Below, in pieces: positions 8,608 through 18,019 of a stretch of 64,000 nt of DNA. The position numbers and the translations under genes are program-made. The stretch spans positions 4,030,001-4,094,000 of the forward strand of contig NZ_JAXCHP010000001.1 in the NCBI RefSeq assembly GCF_035984545.1. The letters are read 5' to 3'. This DNA is from Cryobacterium sp. GrIS_2_6. GTDB taxonomy: Bacteria > Actinomycetota > Actinomycetes > Actinomycetales > Microbacteriaceae. How positions within the stretch are numbered: the first letter of the stretch is position 1; each line of letters starts with the position of its first letter. Under the pieces are notes generated by a model. It saw only the letters and a program-made list of their open reading frames with translations. It was not told the DNA's origin and searched no databases.

Positions 8608-10593
8608 GTGACCCAGATCACACCACCCACTCCCATCGAAACCACACCACCCACTCCCATGGACACGACTCCGAACCCACCGACCGCCTCGACGACACCC
8701 ACCACACCTGCTGTCACGCCGGCTGCGGCCCATGAGCAGCCCCGGAAGCGCGCGAGCACGCTGCGCATCCTGTTGCGCCTCTTTCCCTACGTGCGGCCCG
8801 CGTTGCCCCGGCTCGTGCTGGGCATGATCGCCGCGCTCCTGGCCGCGGTCGTCGCCCTCGCGATCCCGCAAGTTTTGCAGGGCCTCGTCGACGGCGCCCT
8901 GTCCCGTCAGGACCCCGCCGGGATCTGGCCCGCTGTGCTGGTCGTCCTCGGCCTCGGCGTGCTCGAGGCCATCCTGATCGCCCTCCGCCGCTGGTTCGTG
9001 CTGGTCCCGGGCACCCACGTGGAGGCGAGCATGCGCAACGCGCTTTTCGCGCGCCTCCAGGACCTGCCGGTCTCCTTCCACGATCGCTGGCCGAGCGGAC
9101 AGCTCCTGTCCCGCGCGGTGAGCGACCTGAACCTGATCCGGCGGTGGATCTCCTTCGGTCTGGTCCTCCTGGTCGTCAATATCGTCACGATCGTGATCGG
9201 CGCCGCCGTGCTGGTCTCCATGAACTGGATCCTGGGCGTCGTCTTCATCGCCTGCTCGATTCCGCTCTGGATCGTCGGGTACCTGTTCGAGGAGAAGTAC
9301 TCCGTCGTGGCCCGGCGCAGCCAGGACCAGGCCGGCGACCTCGCGACGGCCGTCGAGGAGTCCGTGCACGGAATTCGCGTGCTCAAGGCGTTCGGGCGCG
9401 GCGGTTTCGCGCTCAAGAACTTCTCGCAGCAGGCGGAAGACCTCCGCGGAACCGAGATCGAGAAGGCGCGCGCAATCGCCGGCATCTGGCTCTGGCTCCT
9501 GATGGTGCCCGATATCGCGTTCGCGCTCTGTCTCGTGGTCGGAGTCTGGCTCGCCGCCCAGGGTGAACTCAGCGTAGGTGGCCTCGTCGCGTTCTTCGCG
9601 ACGGCGACGGTGCTGCGCTGGCCGGTCGAATCGATCGGGTTCCTGCTATCGATGACGTTCGACGCCCGCACGGCGACCGACCGGTATTTCGACGTGCTCG
9701 ACGCCCCGAACAGCATCACGGACCCAGACAGGCCCGTCACGCTCGCCGAGCCGCGCGGCCGGCTTGCATTCGAGGACGTGCACTTCCGCTACCCCGACTC
9801 GCCGGCGCGCTTCCCCGACCTGCTCGACGGCGTCAACCTCGTGCTGCAGCCGGGGGAGACCATGGCCCTCGTCGGACTGACCGGCTCGGGCAAGTCCACC
9901 CTCACCGCACTCACCACCCGCCTCTACGACGTCACCCAGGGCGCGGTCACGCTCGACGGTGTCGACGTGCGCTCGCTCGGCCGCGAAGACCTGCGCGGCC
10001 ACCTCGCGATGGCGTTCGAGGATGCGACGCTGTTCTCGGCATCCGTGCGCGACAACGTGCTGCTCGGCAGGCCGGAGTTCGCCGAGCGGTCGGCGGCAGC
10101 GGATGCCGCGCTCGAGGAGGCCCTGCAGGTCGCGCAGGCCGGCTTCGTGCGTGACCTGCCCGACGGCGTCGACACCCTCGTCGGCGAGGAGGGCATGAGC
10201 CTTTCCGGCGGCCAGCGCCAACGGATCGCGCTCGCCCGTGCGGTCGCGGCGAAGCCGGCGGTGCTCGTGCTCGACGACCCGCTTTCCGCGCTCGACGTGG
10301 ACACCGAGTCCCTCGTCGAGGCCGCCCTCCGCGAGGTGCTCGCCTCGACGACGGCGCTCATCGTCGCGCACAGGCCGTCGACGGTCACCCTCGCCGACCG
10401 GGTCGCCCTGCTCGAGGACGGCCGGATCACCGCGGTCGGCCGGCACTCCGAGCTCCTGCGCACCAACGAGCACTACCGGTTCGTCATCTCGAGCCTCGAA
10501 GACGAAGAACGGCGCGACGCCACCAGACAGGTTGCCAGGGACGAATCGGCCGCACGGACAGAACAGACCGAGCGAGAGGAGGCCGCACGATGA
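8608..10593 (+). CDS. ABC exporter half-transporter, degenerate-site subunit
   Basis: 661-residue TMD-NBD half exporter. The first 50 residues are a Thr/Pro-rich tail encoded partly by an 18-bp direct repeat (8619-8636 and 8643-8660), so translation might also begin at ATG 8659. Six transmembrane helices follow, then the nucleotide-binding domain: Walker [10 protein letters not shown] (about 423), signature LSGGQ (about 532), Walker [13 protein letters not shown] (about 552) and H-loop VAHRPST. The residue after the Walker B Asp is Asp, not the catalytic Glu, marking this as the non-hydrolytic-site subunit of a heterodimer. It overlaps the next gene by 4 bases (ATGA), its presumed partner. 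Substrate unknown; multidrug or lipid export is possible. Confidence 0.9.
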   Translation: MTQITPPTPIETTPPTPMDTTPNPPTASTTPTTPAVTPAAAHEQPRKRASTLRILLRLFPYVRPALPRLVLGMIAALLAAVVALAIPQVLQGLVDGALSRQDPAGIWPAVLVVLGLGVLEAILIALRRWFVLVPGTHVEASMRNALFARLQDLPVSFHDRWPSGQLLSRAVSDLNLIRRWISFGLVLLVVNIVTIVIGAAVLVSMNWILGVVFIACSIPLWIVGYLFEEKYSVVARRSQDQAGDLATAVEESVHGIRVLKAFGRGGFALKNFSQQAEDLRGTEIEKARAIAGIWLWLLMVPDIAFALCLVVGVWLAAQGELSVGGLVAFFATATVLRWPVESIGFLLSMTFDARTATDRYFDVLDAPNSITDPDRPVTLAEPRGRLAFEDVHFRYPDSPARFPDLLDGVNLVLQPGETMALVGLTGSGKSTLTALTTRLYDVTQGAVTLDGVDVRSLGREDLRGHLAMAFEDATLFSASVRDNVLLGRPEFAERSAAADAALEEALQVAQAGFVRDLPDGVDTLVGEEGMSLSGGQRQRIALARAVAAKPAVLVLDDPLSALDVDTESLVEAALREVLASTTALIVAHRPSTVTLADRVALLEDGRITAVGRHSELLRTNEHYRFVISSLEDEERRDATRQVARDESAARTEQTEREEAAR

Positions 10594-12395
10594 GCGTCAC
10601 CGGAGTCGAAGGCGAAGAACGCAACAATTTCACCGCATCCGAAAGCAAGCAGATCCGGGCGCGCTCGTTGCGCCTGCTCGGTTCCCTCCTCCGCCCGGTG
10701 CGCTGGCGGGTCACCGCGGCGATGCTCGTCGTGGTGCTCTCGACCGCGGCCCAGGTCGCCGGTCCCGCCCTCATCGCGTTCGGGATCGACAAAGGGCTGC
10801 CTGCCCTCCTTGCCCTGGACTGGCTTCCGCTCGCGGCGACCGGCGGGGTCTACCTCCTCACCGGCGTGATCGGGGCGATCCTGATCGCCTGGTACACGAT
10901 GATGTCGGCCAGGATCAGCCAGGCAGTACTGATCGACCTCCGCAAGCGGGTGTTCCTGCAGACCCAGCGGCTCAGCCTCGAGTTCCACGAGTCGTATACC
11001 TCCGGGCGGATCATCTCCCGGCAGACCAGCGACCTCGACGCGATCCGGGAACTGCTCGACTCTGGTATCAACCAGCTCGTGCAGGGCGTGTTGTACATGG
11101 CCTTCACGGCGATCGCGCTCGTCAGCCTCGACGGCGTCAGCGGGCTGGTGCTGCTCGGGTCCCTGGTGCCGCTGTTCGCGCTCACCCGCTGGTTCCAGGT
11201 GCGCTCGCAGACGTTGTTCCGCCGGTCGAGGACCGCATCGGCGAGCCTCATCGTGAAGTTCGTCGAGACCATGACGGGCATCCGCGCCGTCAAGGCGTTC
11301 CGGGCGGAGAGACGCAACGAGGAGGTCTTCGGCGAGCTCGTCGAGGACTACCGAAAGGTGAACAGCCGGGTGATCCAGCTGTTCGGCATCTTCGACCCCG
11401 GCCTCATCCTGATCGGCAACGTCGCGGTCGCCGTCGTGCTCCTGCTCGGCGGATTCCGCGTCGTCGACGGGCAGCTCGCGATCGGTGCGCTCCTCGCGGC
11501 TCTGCTCTACACCCGGCGGTTCTTCGACCCGATGGAGGAGATGGCGATGTTCTACAACTCGTACCAGTCCGCCGCGGCGGCGCTCGAGAAGATCTCCGGC
11601 GTGCTCGAGGAACTCCCCGGCGTGCCGGACCCGGTTGCCCCCGTCGACCTGTGGGAGGCGCGCGGCGCCGTCACCTTCACCGGGGTGCGTTTCGAGTACC
11701 AGTCCGACCGGGTGGTTCTGCCCACCTTCGACCTCGCGATTCCCGCCGGGCAGACCATCGCCCTCGTCGGCTCGACCGGGGCAGGCAAGTCGACGCTCGC
11801 CAAGCTCATGGCGCGGTTCTACGACCCCACCGACGGCCAGGTACTGCTCGACGCGGTGGACCTGCGCCGACTGCACCCCAAGGACCTCCGTCGCGCCATC
11901 GTGATGGTCACCCAGGAGGCGTACCTGTTCAGCGGTTCGGTCGCCGACAACATCGCGATCGGCAAACCGGACGCCTCTCCCGCCGAGATCGTGGCGGCGG
12001 CGCGTGCCGTCGGCGCGCACGAGTTCATCGAGAACCTTCCCGGCGGGTACGACACGGACGTGAACAAACGCGGCGGCAGGGTGTCCGCCGGGCAGCGCCA
12101 GCTGATCTCGTTCGCGAGGGCCTTCCTCGCCGACCCGGCGGTGCTGATCCTCGACGAGGCGACGTCCTCGCTCGACATCCCGAGCGAGCGGCTCGTGCAG
12201 CAGGCGCTGCAGACCCTGCTCGCCGACCGCACGGCCGTCATCATCGCGCACCGGCTGTCCACGGTCGCGATCGCCGACCGGGTGCTCGTGATGGAGCACG
12301 GGATCATCGTCGAGGACGGCGCCCCCGACGACCTGATCGACGGCACCGGACGGTTCGCCCTGCTGCACGCGGCCTGGCGGGAATCACTCGTGTAG
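10590..12395 (+). CDS. ABC exporter half-transporter, catalytic-site subunit
   Basis: 601-residue partner of the preceding gene. The transmembrane domain occupies about residues 40-330. The NBD has Walker [10 protein letters not shown] (about 394), Walker [13 protein letters not shown] with a proper catalytic Glu (about 518-524) and H-loop IAHRLST. Its signature is VSAGQ, not LSGGQ, so the altered signature here and the altered Walker B in the partner fall in the same composite ATP site. This is the known architecture of asymmetric heterodimeric exporters such as TM287/288. ATG overlaps the upstream stop (ATGA). Two hairpins follow the stop. Confidence 0.92.
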   Translation: MSVTGVEGEERNNFTASESKQIRARSLRLLGSLLRPVRWRVTAAMLVVVLSTAAQVAGPALIAFGIDKGLPALLALDWLPLAATGGVYLLTGVIGAILIAWYTMMSARISQAVLIDLRKRVFLQTQRLSLEFHESYTSGRIISRQTSDLDAIRELLDSGINQLVQGVLYMAFTAIALVSLDGVSGLVLLGSLVPLFALTRWFQVRSQTLFRRSRTASASLIVKFVETMTGIRAVKAFRAERRNEEVFGELVEDYRKVNSRVIQLFGIFDPGLILIGNVAVAVVLLLGGFRVVDGQLAIGALLAALLYTRRFFDPMEEMAMFYNSYQSAAAALEKISGVLEELPGVPDPVAPVDLWEARGAVTFTGVRFEYQSDRVVLPTFDLAIPAGQTIALVGSTGAGKSTLAKLMARFYDPTDGQVLLDAVDLRRLHPKDLRRAIVMVTQEAYLFSGSVADNIAIGKPDASPAEIVAAARAVGAHEFIENLPGGYDTDVNKRGGRVSAGQRQLISFARAFLADPAVLILDEATSSLDIPSERLVQQALQTLLADRTAVIIAHRLSTVAIADRVLVMEHGIIVEDGAPDDLIDGTGRFALLHAAWRESLV

Positions 12396-12396
12396 C

Positions 12397-12483
12397 GGCA
12401 TCCGCACGATTTACGGCGGATGCCGGTCCGCGAGAAGACAGGAATGGCCCGTTCGCTGTGCGCGAGGGGCCATTTCTCTGTCT
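12397..12483. terminator. Two hairpins between convergent transcription units
   Basis: The first hairpin pairs GGCATCCGC (12397-12405) with GCGGATGCC (12416-12424). The second is longer, pairing the bases at 12436-12450 with 12467-12483 (AGACAG...CTGTCT outer stem, GGCCC/GGGCC inner). They sit between the ABC exporter operon (plus) and the PTS IIA gene (minus) and probably stop both. Neither is followed by a long T-run. Confidence 0.65.
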
Positions 12484-12498
12484 CGCGAACCTGACAGG

Positions 12499-12993
12499 TC
12501 AGGATATGACGGTGAGGAAGAGGTCGCCGCTGGCAAGCTCCGCGCCCGCAGTGACGGCGTCGGCGAGGTCGATGTTCTCGTGTGCGCGCTCGAGGATGAT
12601 GACCGGCACGATGGGATTGCGTCCGCCCGCCTCGACGGCCGCGGAGTCCCAGGTCACGATCACGTCGCCGGCTGCGACCTCATCGCCCTGCTTCGCCCGC
12701 AGGGTGAAGCCCTCGCCGCGGAGCTCGACGGTGTCGATGCCGAGGTGGACGAGGACGCCGATCCCGTCGGGGGAGAGGATCACAAAGGCGTGCGGGAAGA
12801 CCTTGAGCAGCCTGCCGCTGATCGGCGCGATCGCGTCGACCATGCCCCGCGGCGGGTCGATCGCGGCGCCGGGACCCACGATCGCCTGGGCGAACGTGGG
12901 ATCGGGGACCTCGGCGAGGCTGACGGCGCGACCGGGGACGGGCGCGAGGACGATGACGGGCGTCACGAGAACGACGGGAGCCCCACGGCTCAC
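12499..12993 (-). CDS. PTS EIIA component, glucose/N-acetylglucosamine (Crr) type
   Basis: 164 residues, cytoplasmic phosphocarrier that receives phosphate from HPr and passes it to EIIB. It has the EIIA-Glc signature: His in FPHAFVILSPDG and the phosphorylated His in VLVHLGIDTVELRGEGF. The start is GTG 12993, overlapping the stop of the EIIB gene by four bases (GTGA), which rules out the much longer open frame upstream. The C-terminus ends SGDLFLTVIS. EIIA, EIIB and EIIC are separate polypeptides here; the EIIC gene lies across the divergent promoter. Confidence 0.9.
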   Translation of the reverse strand: MSRGAPVVLVTPVIVLAPVPGRAVSLAEVPDPTFAQAIVGPGAAIDPPRGMVDAIAPISGRLLKVFPHAFVILSPDGIGVLVHLGIDTVELRGEGFTLRAKQGDEVAAGDVIVTWDSAAVEAGGRNPIVPVIILERAHENIDLADAVTAGAELASGDLFLTVIS

Positions 12994-13223
12994 AGGAGGT
13001 CTTCGATGTCTTCGGCGAGGTTGTCGGCCTCTGGTCCGACAACGACCTGGACGATGGTGCCGGACCGGAAGACGCCGTGGGCGCCGGCCGCCTTGAGCGC
13101 AGGCTCGTTCACGAGGGCGGGGTCCTTCACCTCGGTGCGCAGTCGGGTGATGCACGCCTCGATCTCGACGAGGTTGCCTGATCCGCCGAGGCCGGCGAGG
13201 ATTTGCTCCGCTTTGGTGCTCAT
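12990..13223 (-). CDS. PTS EIIB component, glucose/N-acetylglucosamine type
   Basis: 77-residue stand-alone EIIB. The phosphocysteine lies in EIEACITRLRTEVKD, the hallmark CITRLR motif of the glucose/GlcNAc superfamily. The ATG at 13223 is preceded by a GGAGGAAAC ribosome site. Co-transcribed with the EIIA gene by a 4-base overlap. Its divergent neighbours are nagB, nagA and an EIIC, which points to N-acetylglucosamine (or glucosamine) as the sugar. Confidence 0.92.
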   Translation of the reverse strand: MSTKAEQILAGLGGSGNLVEIEACITRLRTEVKDPALVNEPALKAAGAHGVFRSGTIVQVVVGPEADNLAEDIEDLL

Positions 13224-13362
13224 GGTGTTTCCTCCAGTGATGGTGGGCCGGGAACCGGCTGCAGCGGCCGGGATGCGCGCGAAGCGTTCCGGCCGTGAGC
13301 CAAGTCTGCGCCCTGTCTGATTCGGTTCGGGTGTTCTCGGAGAACCCGAGCGGCTGGGGGTC

Positions 13363-13449
13363 TTGACAAGCAGGGTGCCGCGGCTTCATCATCGAACTAT
13401 TGGATCGTACCAGTACAGACCAGAAAGCGAAAGTGGTCCTATGCTGGTA
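13363..13449. promoter_or_regulatory. Divergent amino-sugar promoter region with GntR-type operator-like sites
   Basis: TTGACA at 13363-13368 is a good -35 for the plus-strand nag genes, though no strong -10 follows. Two imperfect sites resemble the DasR/NagR consensus with TGGTC half sites: CTGGTCTGTACTGGTA read on the minus strand (13408-13423), and AGTGGTCCTATGCTGGTA on the plus strand (13432-13449). Both lie just before the regulator gene. The 260-nt region also carries the EIIB promoter on the other strand. Which protein binds is inferred from the neighbouring GntR gene. Confidence 0.45.
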
Positions 13450-13483
13450 TCTACACACCCCAACTTCCGGAGGACGCAGCGAG

Positions 13484-14219
13484 ATGACCGACATCGATGA
13501 GGTCCCGGTTCTGGAATCAGGACCGGTCTCCAAGCACGCCCAGCTGCGGTCAGCTGGTCGGGACCAGCCTGGCTCCCCACGCCGCGATCCCGCCGGAGCG
13601 GAAGCTCATGACGCGCTACGGCGTCAGTCGCTCGACCGTGCGCGAAGCGATCAGGCAGCTCGTCGAGGAGGGTGTGCTCTACCGGGTGCAGGGCAAGGGC
13701 ACCTTCGTTGCCGGCGAACGCGTGCAGAGCGACCTGCACCTCGCGTCCTTCACGGAGGACATGCGCCGGCGCGGCCTCGTCCCCGCGACGATCGTGCGTT
13801 CGTCCCGGTTGGTCGAAGCGCCCCTCGCGGTACGGGCCGCCCTCGGACTCGGCGCCGGCGCCCAGGTACTGGAGATCGAACGACTCCGGCTCGCCGACGG
13901 GGTGCCGATGGCACTCGAACGCGGCTTCTACCCGGCAGAGCTGCTCCCCGACCTCGGCGCCAAGGACCTGACCCGGTCCCTGTACGCGACGTTCGCGACC
14001 GAATACGGCCTGCGGATCGACAACGCGGAGCAGGCCGTCTGGGCGGAGGGCGCCGACGACCTGCTCGCCGCCACCCTCGGCATCGCCGCCAACGCCCCCG
14101 TAATGGTCTTCCGTCGGACGTCGTCCGCCGGGGCCGCCTTCCTCGAACACGTCACCTCGTGGTATCGCGGCGACCGCTACCAGATCCACATGACGCTCAA
14201 CCTGCAGCACCAGCCCTGA
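13484..14219 (+). pseudogene. nagR: GntR/HutC regulator of amino-sugar genes (NagR/DasR-like), frameshifted
   Basis: The N-terminus (MTDIDEVPVLESGPVSKHAQ) reads from ATG 13484, with GGAGG upstream. The rest (LVGTSLAPHAAIPPERKLM, the recognition segment RYGVSRSTVREAIRQLVEEG, wing VQGKGTFVAGERV and a full UTRA effector domain) is in another frame. Removing one T at about 13550 joins them into a normal GntR protein of about 245 residues. As it stands, an in-frame ATG at 13497 could give a 240-residue protein with a wrong first 18 residues and most of the winged helix, so partial function is possible. It would sense glucosamine-6-P or GlcNAc-6-P. Sequencing error is the main alternative. Confidence 0.75.
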
Positions 14220-14275
14220 CCCTCAGACCATCCACGCACCATCCATACCGACAACGCACCACCAGGAGGAAATCA

Positions 14276-15520
14276 ATGTCCAGCATCACCGTAGACGCCG
14301 GGACGAAACGGCCGTTCCCCGGCCTCGCGCAACTTCAACGAGTCGGTCGCAGCCTCATGCTGCCGATCGCGGCACTGCCCGCTGCCGGCCTTTTGCTCCG
14401 CCTCGGCCAGCCCGACCTGCTCGGGCGCATCCCGGGCTTCGAAACCGGAGCGGCCGTGATCGCCTCGGCGGGCGGCGCCCTCTTCGACGCGCTGCCGCTG
14501 CTCTTCGCGGTCGGCGTCGCGATCGGCTTCGCGAAGAAGTCCGACGGATCGACAGCCCTCGCCGCCGTCGTCGGGTACCTCGTCTTCTCCAAGGTCGGCG
14601 AGGCGATGTCGCCCCTGGTCCTGGGCCTTCCCGCAGCGGGCGGGAAGCAGGTGCTGGTCAATTACAGTGTCCTCGGCGGCATCCTGATCGGTATCACCTC
14701 CGCCTTGCTCTGGCAGCGCTTCCACCGGATCTCCCTGCCGAGCTACCTGGCCTTCTTCGGCGGTCGCCGGTTCGTTCCGATCGTCACCGCCGGCACGGCA
14801 CTCGTTCTCGGCGTCCTGCTGGCCTTCGTCTACCCCGCCTTCGCGACCGGTCTCTCCGGCTTCGGCGAGTTCGTCTCCTCCAACAACATCTGGGGCGGTT
14901 TCCTCTACGGCACGACCAACCGGCTGCTGATCCCGGTCGGGCTGCACCACATCCTCAACTCGGTGATGTGGTTCGTGATCGGCGACTTCAACGGCGCGCA
15001 CGGTGACATCGCCCGGTTCTTCGCCGGCGACCCGACCGCCGGCTCCTTCATGACCGGGTTCTTCCCGATCATGATGTTCGCGCTGCCGGCCGGCGCCCTC
15101 GCCATCTGGCAGGAAGCCAAGCCGTCCCAGAAGAAGATCGTCGGCGGCATCATGCTCTCCGGTGCGCTCACCGCCATGCTCACCGGCGTCACGGAGCCCC
15201 TCGAGTTCTCCTTCATGTTCGTCGCTTTCCCGCTCTACCTCATCCACGCGGTGCTGACCGGTTCCTCGCTCGCCCTCGTGAACGCCCTCGGGATTAGGGA
15301 CGGGTTCACCTTCAGCGCAGGCACGTTCGACTACGTGCTCAACTTCGGCCTGGCCGAAAAGCCGCTGCTGCTCATCCCGATCGGGCTCGCATACGGGGCC
15401 ATCTACTACTTCCTGTTCCGCTTCGTGATTCGCAAGTGGAACCTGAAGACCCCCGGTCGCGGCGAGGACGAGGTCCCCGACGCGACCGTGGCCGACTCCG
15501 CTTCGTCCACGACGGTCTAA
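14276..15520 (+). CDS. PTS EIIC permease, N-acetylglucosamine/glucose type
   Basis: 414-residue membrane permease that moves the sugar across the membrane while EIIB phosphorylates it. ATG 14276 has AGGAGGAAA 5-6 nt upstream. Family motifs include QRVGRSLMLPIAALPAAGLL at the N-terminus, GLHHILNSVMWF, SFMTGFFPIMMFALPAGALA and the TGVTEPLEFSFMF loop that binds substrate. It lacks fused EIIB and EIIA domains, which are supplied by the divergent pair. Operon order regulator, EIIC, nagB, nagA supports GlcNAc uptake and catabolism. Confidence 0.92.
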   Translation: MSSITVDAGTKRPFPGLAQLQRVGRSLMLPIAALPAAGLLLRLGQPDLLGRIPGFETGAAVIASAGGALFDALPLLFAVGVAIGFAKKSDGSTALAAVVGYLVFSKVGEAMSPLVLGLPAAGGKQVLVNYSVLGGILIGITSALLWQRFHRISLPSYLAFFGGRRFVPIVTAGTALVLGVLLAFVYPAFATGLSGFGEFVSSNNIWGGFLYGTTNRLLIPVGLHHILNSVMWFVIGDFNGAHGDIARFFAGDPTAGSFMTGFFPIMMFALPAGALAIWQEAKPSQKKIVGGIMLSGALTAMLTGVTEPLEFSFMFVAFPLYLIHAVLTGSSLALVNALGIRDGFTFSAGTFDYVLNFGLAEKPLLLIPIGLAYGAIYYFLFRFVIRKWNLKTPGRGEDEVPDATVADSASSTTV

Positions 15521-15603
15521 TCCCACCAACGCCGGGGTCGCGGGCGAGCCCGTGACCCCGGCAGCACCACCACGCACCATCATTGTGAAACTGGAGCAGA
15601 ACA

Positions 15604-16389
15604 TTGGCTGAAGTAATCGTCCTCGACACCGAGACCGCAGCGGGAACGCTTGCTGCGGCATCCATCCGTGCCCTGATCATGCGCAAGCCGGATGCCGTCC
15701 TCGGCCTGGCCACAGGGTCCACGCCGCTCTCCGTGTACGCGGCGCTCGCGGCCTCCCTCGCGGAGGAACCCCTCGACATGTCCCGCGTGCGCGGCTTCGC
15801 CCTCGACGAATACGTCGGGCTGCCCGCAGGGCACCCGGAGAGCTACCGCGCCGTCATCACCCGCGACGTCGTCGTGCCCCTTGGTCTCGACCCCGCGAAC
15901 ATCCGTACCCCGAACGGCGACGTGGCCACCCTCGAGACCGCCGGACTCGACTACGAGGCCGCCATCGTCGCGGCCGGCGGCGTCGACGTGCAAATCCTCG
16001 GTATCGGGCAGACCGGTCACGTCGGTTTCAACGAGCCAGGTTCCTCCTTCGCGTCCGTCACCCGGATCAAGACCCTGACCGAGAAGACCCGGATCGACAA
16101 CGCGCGCTTCTTCGCCACTGCCGACGACGTGCCGATCCACTGCATGACCCAGGGCCTCGGCACGATTCGCCGCGCCAGGCACCTCATCCTGCTCGCGTTC
16201 GGCGAAGAGAAAGCGGATGCGATCGCGTCCGCCGTCGAGGGACCGGTCTCGTCGAGCAAGCCCGGTTCGGTCATCCAGCTTCACCCGCACGTGACCGTCC
16301 TCGTCGACGAGGCTGCGGCATCCCGCCTCGCCAACCGGGACTACTACGCATACGCATACGCCCACAAGTACGCCTGGCAGGGAATCTAA
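15604..16389 (+). CDS. nagB: Glucosamine-6-phosphate deaminase
   Basis: Converts glucosamine-6-P to fructose-6-P and ammonia. 261 residues beginning at TTG 15604, with GGAGC upstream. Conserved features: phosphate loop GLATGSTPLSVY, catalytic Asp in FALDEYVGL (about residue 68), and GIGQTGHVGFNEPGSSF with the ring-opening His139 and Glu144. It ends four bases before nagA. The order nagB-nagA behind the PTS permease gives a complete route from extracellular GlcNAc to glycolysis. Confidence 0.96.
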   Translation: MAEVIVLDTETAAGTLAAASIRALIMRKPDAVLGLATGSTPLSVYAALAASLAEEPLDMSRVRGFALDEYVGLPAGHPESYRAVITRDVVVPLGLDPANIRTPNGDVATLETAGLDYEAAIVAAGGVDVQILGIGQTGHVGFNEPGSSFASVTRIKTLTEKTRIDNARFFATADDVPIHCMTQGLGTIRRARHLILLAFGEEKADAIASAVEGPVSSSKPGSVIQLHPHVTVLVDEAAASRLANRDYYAYAYAHKYAWQGI

Positions 16390-16393
16390 CCCC

Positions 16394-17530
16394 GTGGCCG
16401 ACTCGATTCTGCTCAGCGCCGGCACGGTCGTCGCCGCGGACGCCGTGTACACCCCGGGCTGGGTCGAGGTCAGGGCCGGACGGATCGTCGCCGTCGGCGC
16501 AGGCGACCCGCCGCGCGTCGCCGATGTCCGCTACCCGGACGGGATCCTCGCCCCCGGGTTCGTCGACGTGCACAATCACGGCGGCGGCGGATTCAGCTTC
16601 AACGATGCCGACACGGAGATCGCGGCGGCCGGGATCGCGGCGACCCACCGGGAACACGGCACGACGACGCTGATGGCGAGCCTCGTCACGGCACCGCTCG
16701 ACGAGATGGAACGCCTGGTGGCCGGCCTCGCCGACCTCGTCGATTCCGGCCTGCTCGCAGGCATCCACCTCGAAGGACCCTGGCTGAGCCCGATCCATCG
16801 GGGCGCCCATACGGCGGAGCTGCTCCGGGTGCCCGACAGGGACAGCATCGACCGCCTCATGCGTGCCGGCCACGGCACGGTGCGCATGGTCACGATCGCC
16901 CCGGAACTCCCGGGCGGGCTCGACGCCGTCCGGCGGGTCGTCGGATACGGCGCGGTCGCCGCGATCGGCCACACCGACGCCAACGACGACATGACCAGGC
17001 AGGCGATCCAGGCGGGGGCCACGGCGGGCACGCACCTCTTCAACGCGATGCGTCCCCTGCACCATCGGGAACCCGGGCCTTCGCTCGCGCTGCTCGAGAA
17101 CCCCGCCGTGTTCGCCGAACTGATCGCAGACGGGGTGCACCTGCATCCTGCGGTCGTCCGCTTCATCACGCAGAGCCCGTCGCGACCGGTGTTCGTGACC
17201 GACGCGATGGCCGCGGCCGGCGCGGACGAGGGCGAGTACACCCTCGGCGGCCTCCCCGTCAGCGTGCTGGACGGTGAAGCGCGCCTCGCGGACGGGACGA
17301 TCGCCGGGAGTGTCCTCACCCTGAGCGAGGCCGTTCGGTTCGCCGTGCACACGGCTGGGGTCGACCTCGCCACCGCGGTGCGAGCGGCCACGCAGAACCC
17401 GGCCGACATGATCGGCCTCACCGACTGTGGCCGCCTCGCCGTGGGGCAGCCGGCCGACCTGATCGTCCTCGATGCCGGACTCTACGTCACCGCGACCATG
17501 CGGTCAGGCGACTGGCGCCTGCCGGCCTGA
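16394..17530 (+). CDS. nagA: N-acetylglucosamine-6-phosphate deacetylase
   Basis: Amidohydrolase that deacetylates GlcNAc-6-P ahead of NagB. 378 residues from GTG 16394. Metal and substrate residues are present: VDVHNHGGGGFSFND, GIHLEGPWLSPIHRGAH, AAIGHTDAN, THLFNAMRPLHHREPG and the catalytic Asp in VTDAMAAAGADEGEYTLGG. The first HxH is HNH, as in many actinobacterial NagA. The stop codon lies in the loop of a 9-bp hairpin that probably terminates the operon. Confidence 0.95.
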   Translation: MADSILLSAGTVVAADAVYTPGWVEVRAGRIVAVGAGDPPRVADVRYPDGILAPGFVDVHNHGGGGFSFNDADTEIAAAGIAATHREHGTTTLMASLVTAPLDEMERLVAGLADLVDSGLLAGIHLEGPWLSPIHRGAHTAELLRVPDRDSIDRLMRAGHGTVRMVTIAPELPGGLDAVRRVVGYGAVAAIGHTDANDDMTRQAIQAGATAGTHLFNAMRPLHHREPGPSLALLENPAVFAELIADGVHLHPAVVRFITQSPSRPVFVTDAMAAAGADEGEYTLGGLPVSVLDGEARLADGTIAGSVLTLSEAVRFAVHTAGVDLATAVRAATQNPADMIGLTDCGRLAVGQPADLIVLDAGLYVTATMRSGDWRLPA

Positions 17531-17539
17531 GCCGGCAGG
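17518..17539. terminator. Hairpin at the end of nagA
   Basis: CCTGCCGGC (17518-17526) and GCCGGCAGG (17531-17539) enclose the tetraloop CTGA, which contains the nagA stop. It is positioned between nagA (plus) and a minus-strand gene ending at 17550, so it may act on both. No T-run. Confidence 0.55.
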
Positions 17540-17549
17540 GGAGACCAGC

Positions 17550-17987
17550 CTAGGCGAAGCCCCAGGCCTTCTCCTCGTCGCTCGAGGCGTCCGACAACGG
17601 GATGCCGATCAAGGGGCGCGGCGCCGGCCCGAGCGGGTGCAGGCTGGGATCGGGGGCCCGCACGGCCTGTTCCTTGAGCTCGACGAAGATCGCGTGGGTC
17701 GGCGTGGTGCCGATGTTCACGCCGGCGTGTTCCTGGGCGGGGAGCCAGGCGGTTTCGCCGGCCGGGAGTTCGACGTCGACCTCCCTGCCCTCGAAGGAGA
17801 ACCTCCGGGCGTATGCGCTCAGCGTGATCATCACACTGTCGGGATGCTCGTGCGGGTTGGTGGTGTCGCCGGGAGCATCGAGGAATTCGAGCACGCGAAC
17901 GCGGTCGTTTTCGAGCAATACCCGGTAGACGCCGGGATCCGTCACGAGCGGATCGAGGGACTGTGTGGCGTTCTGTTCACTGGACAT
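17550..17987 (-). CDS. Cupin-like small protein, intact paralogue
   Basis: 145 residues from ATG 17987. The middle part looks like a single cupin barrel: NPHEHPDSVMITLS carries the paired His of cupin motif 1, and PAGETAWLPAQEHAGVNIGTTPTHAIFVELKE corresponds to motif 2 with another His. The C-terminus is a Pro/Ser-rich tail ending AWGFA. Enzymatic role unknown; similar proteins are annotated as cytoplasmic or cupin-domain proteins. A TAGCGT box 5 nt upstream of the start suggests a leaderless transcript. The following gene is a diverged tandem copy. Confidence 0.7.
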   Translation of the reverse strand: MSSEQNATQSLDPLVTDPGVYRVLLENDRVRVLEFLDAPGDTTNPHEHPDSVMITLSAYARRFSFEGREVDVELPAGETAWLPAQEHAGVNIGTTPTHAIFVELKEQAVRAPDPSLHPLGPAPRPLIGIPLSDASSDEEKAWGFA

Positions 17988-18019
17988 GCCGCACGCTAAC
18001 ACCGTTTGCCTGCGACGCG

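Noticed and set aside
10238-13096. 952-residue plus-strand frame
   Set aside because: Runs out of frame through the ABC genes and then antisense over the PTS genes; Arg/Pro-rich with no recognisable motif.
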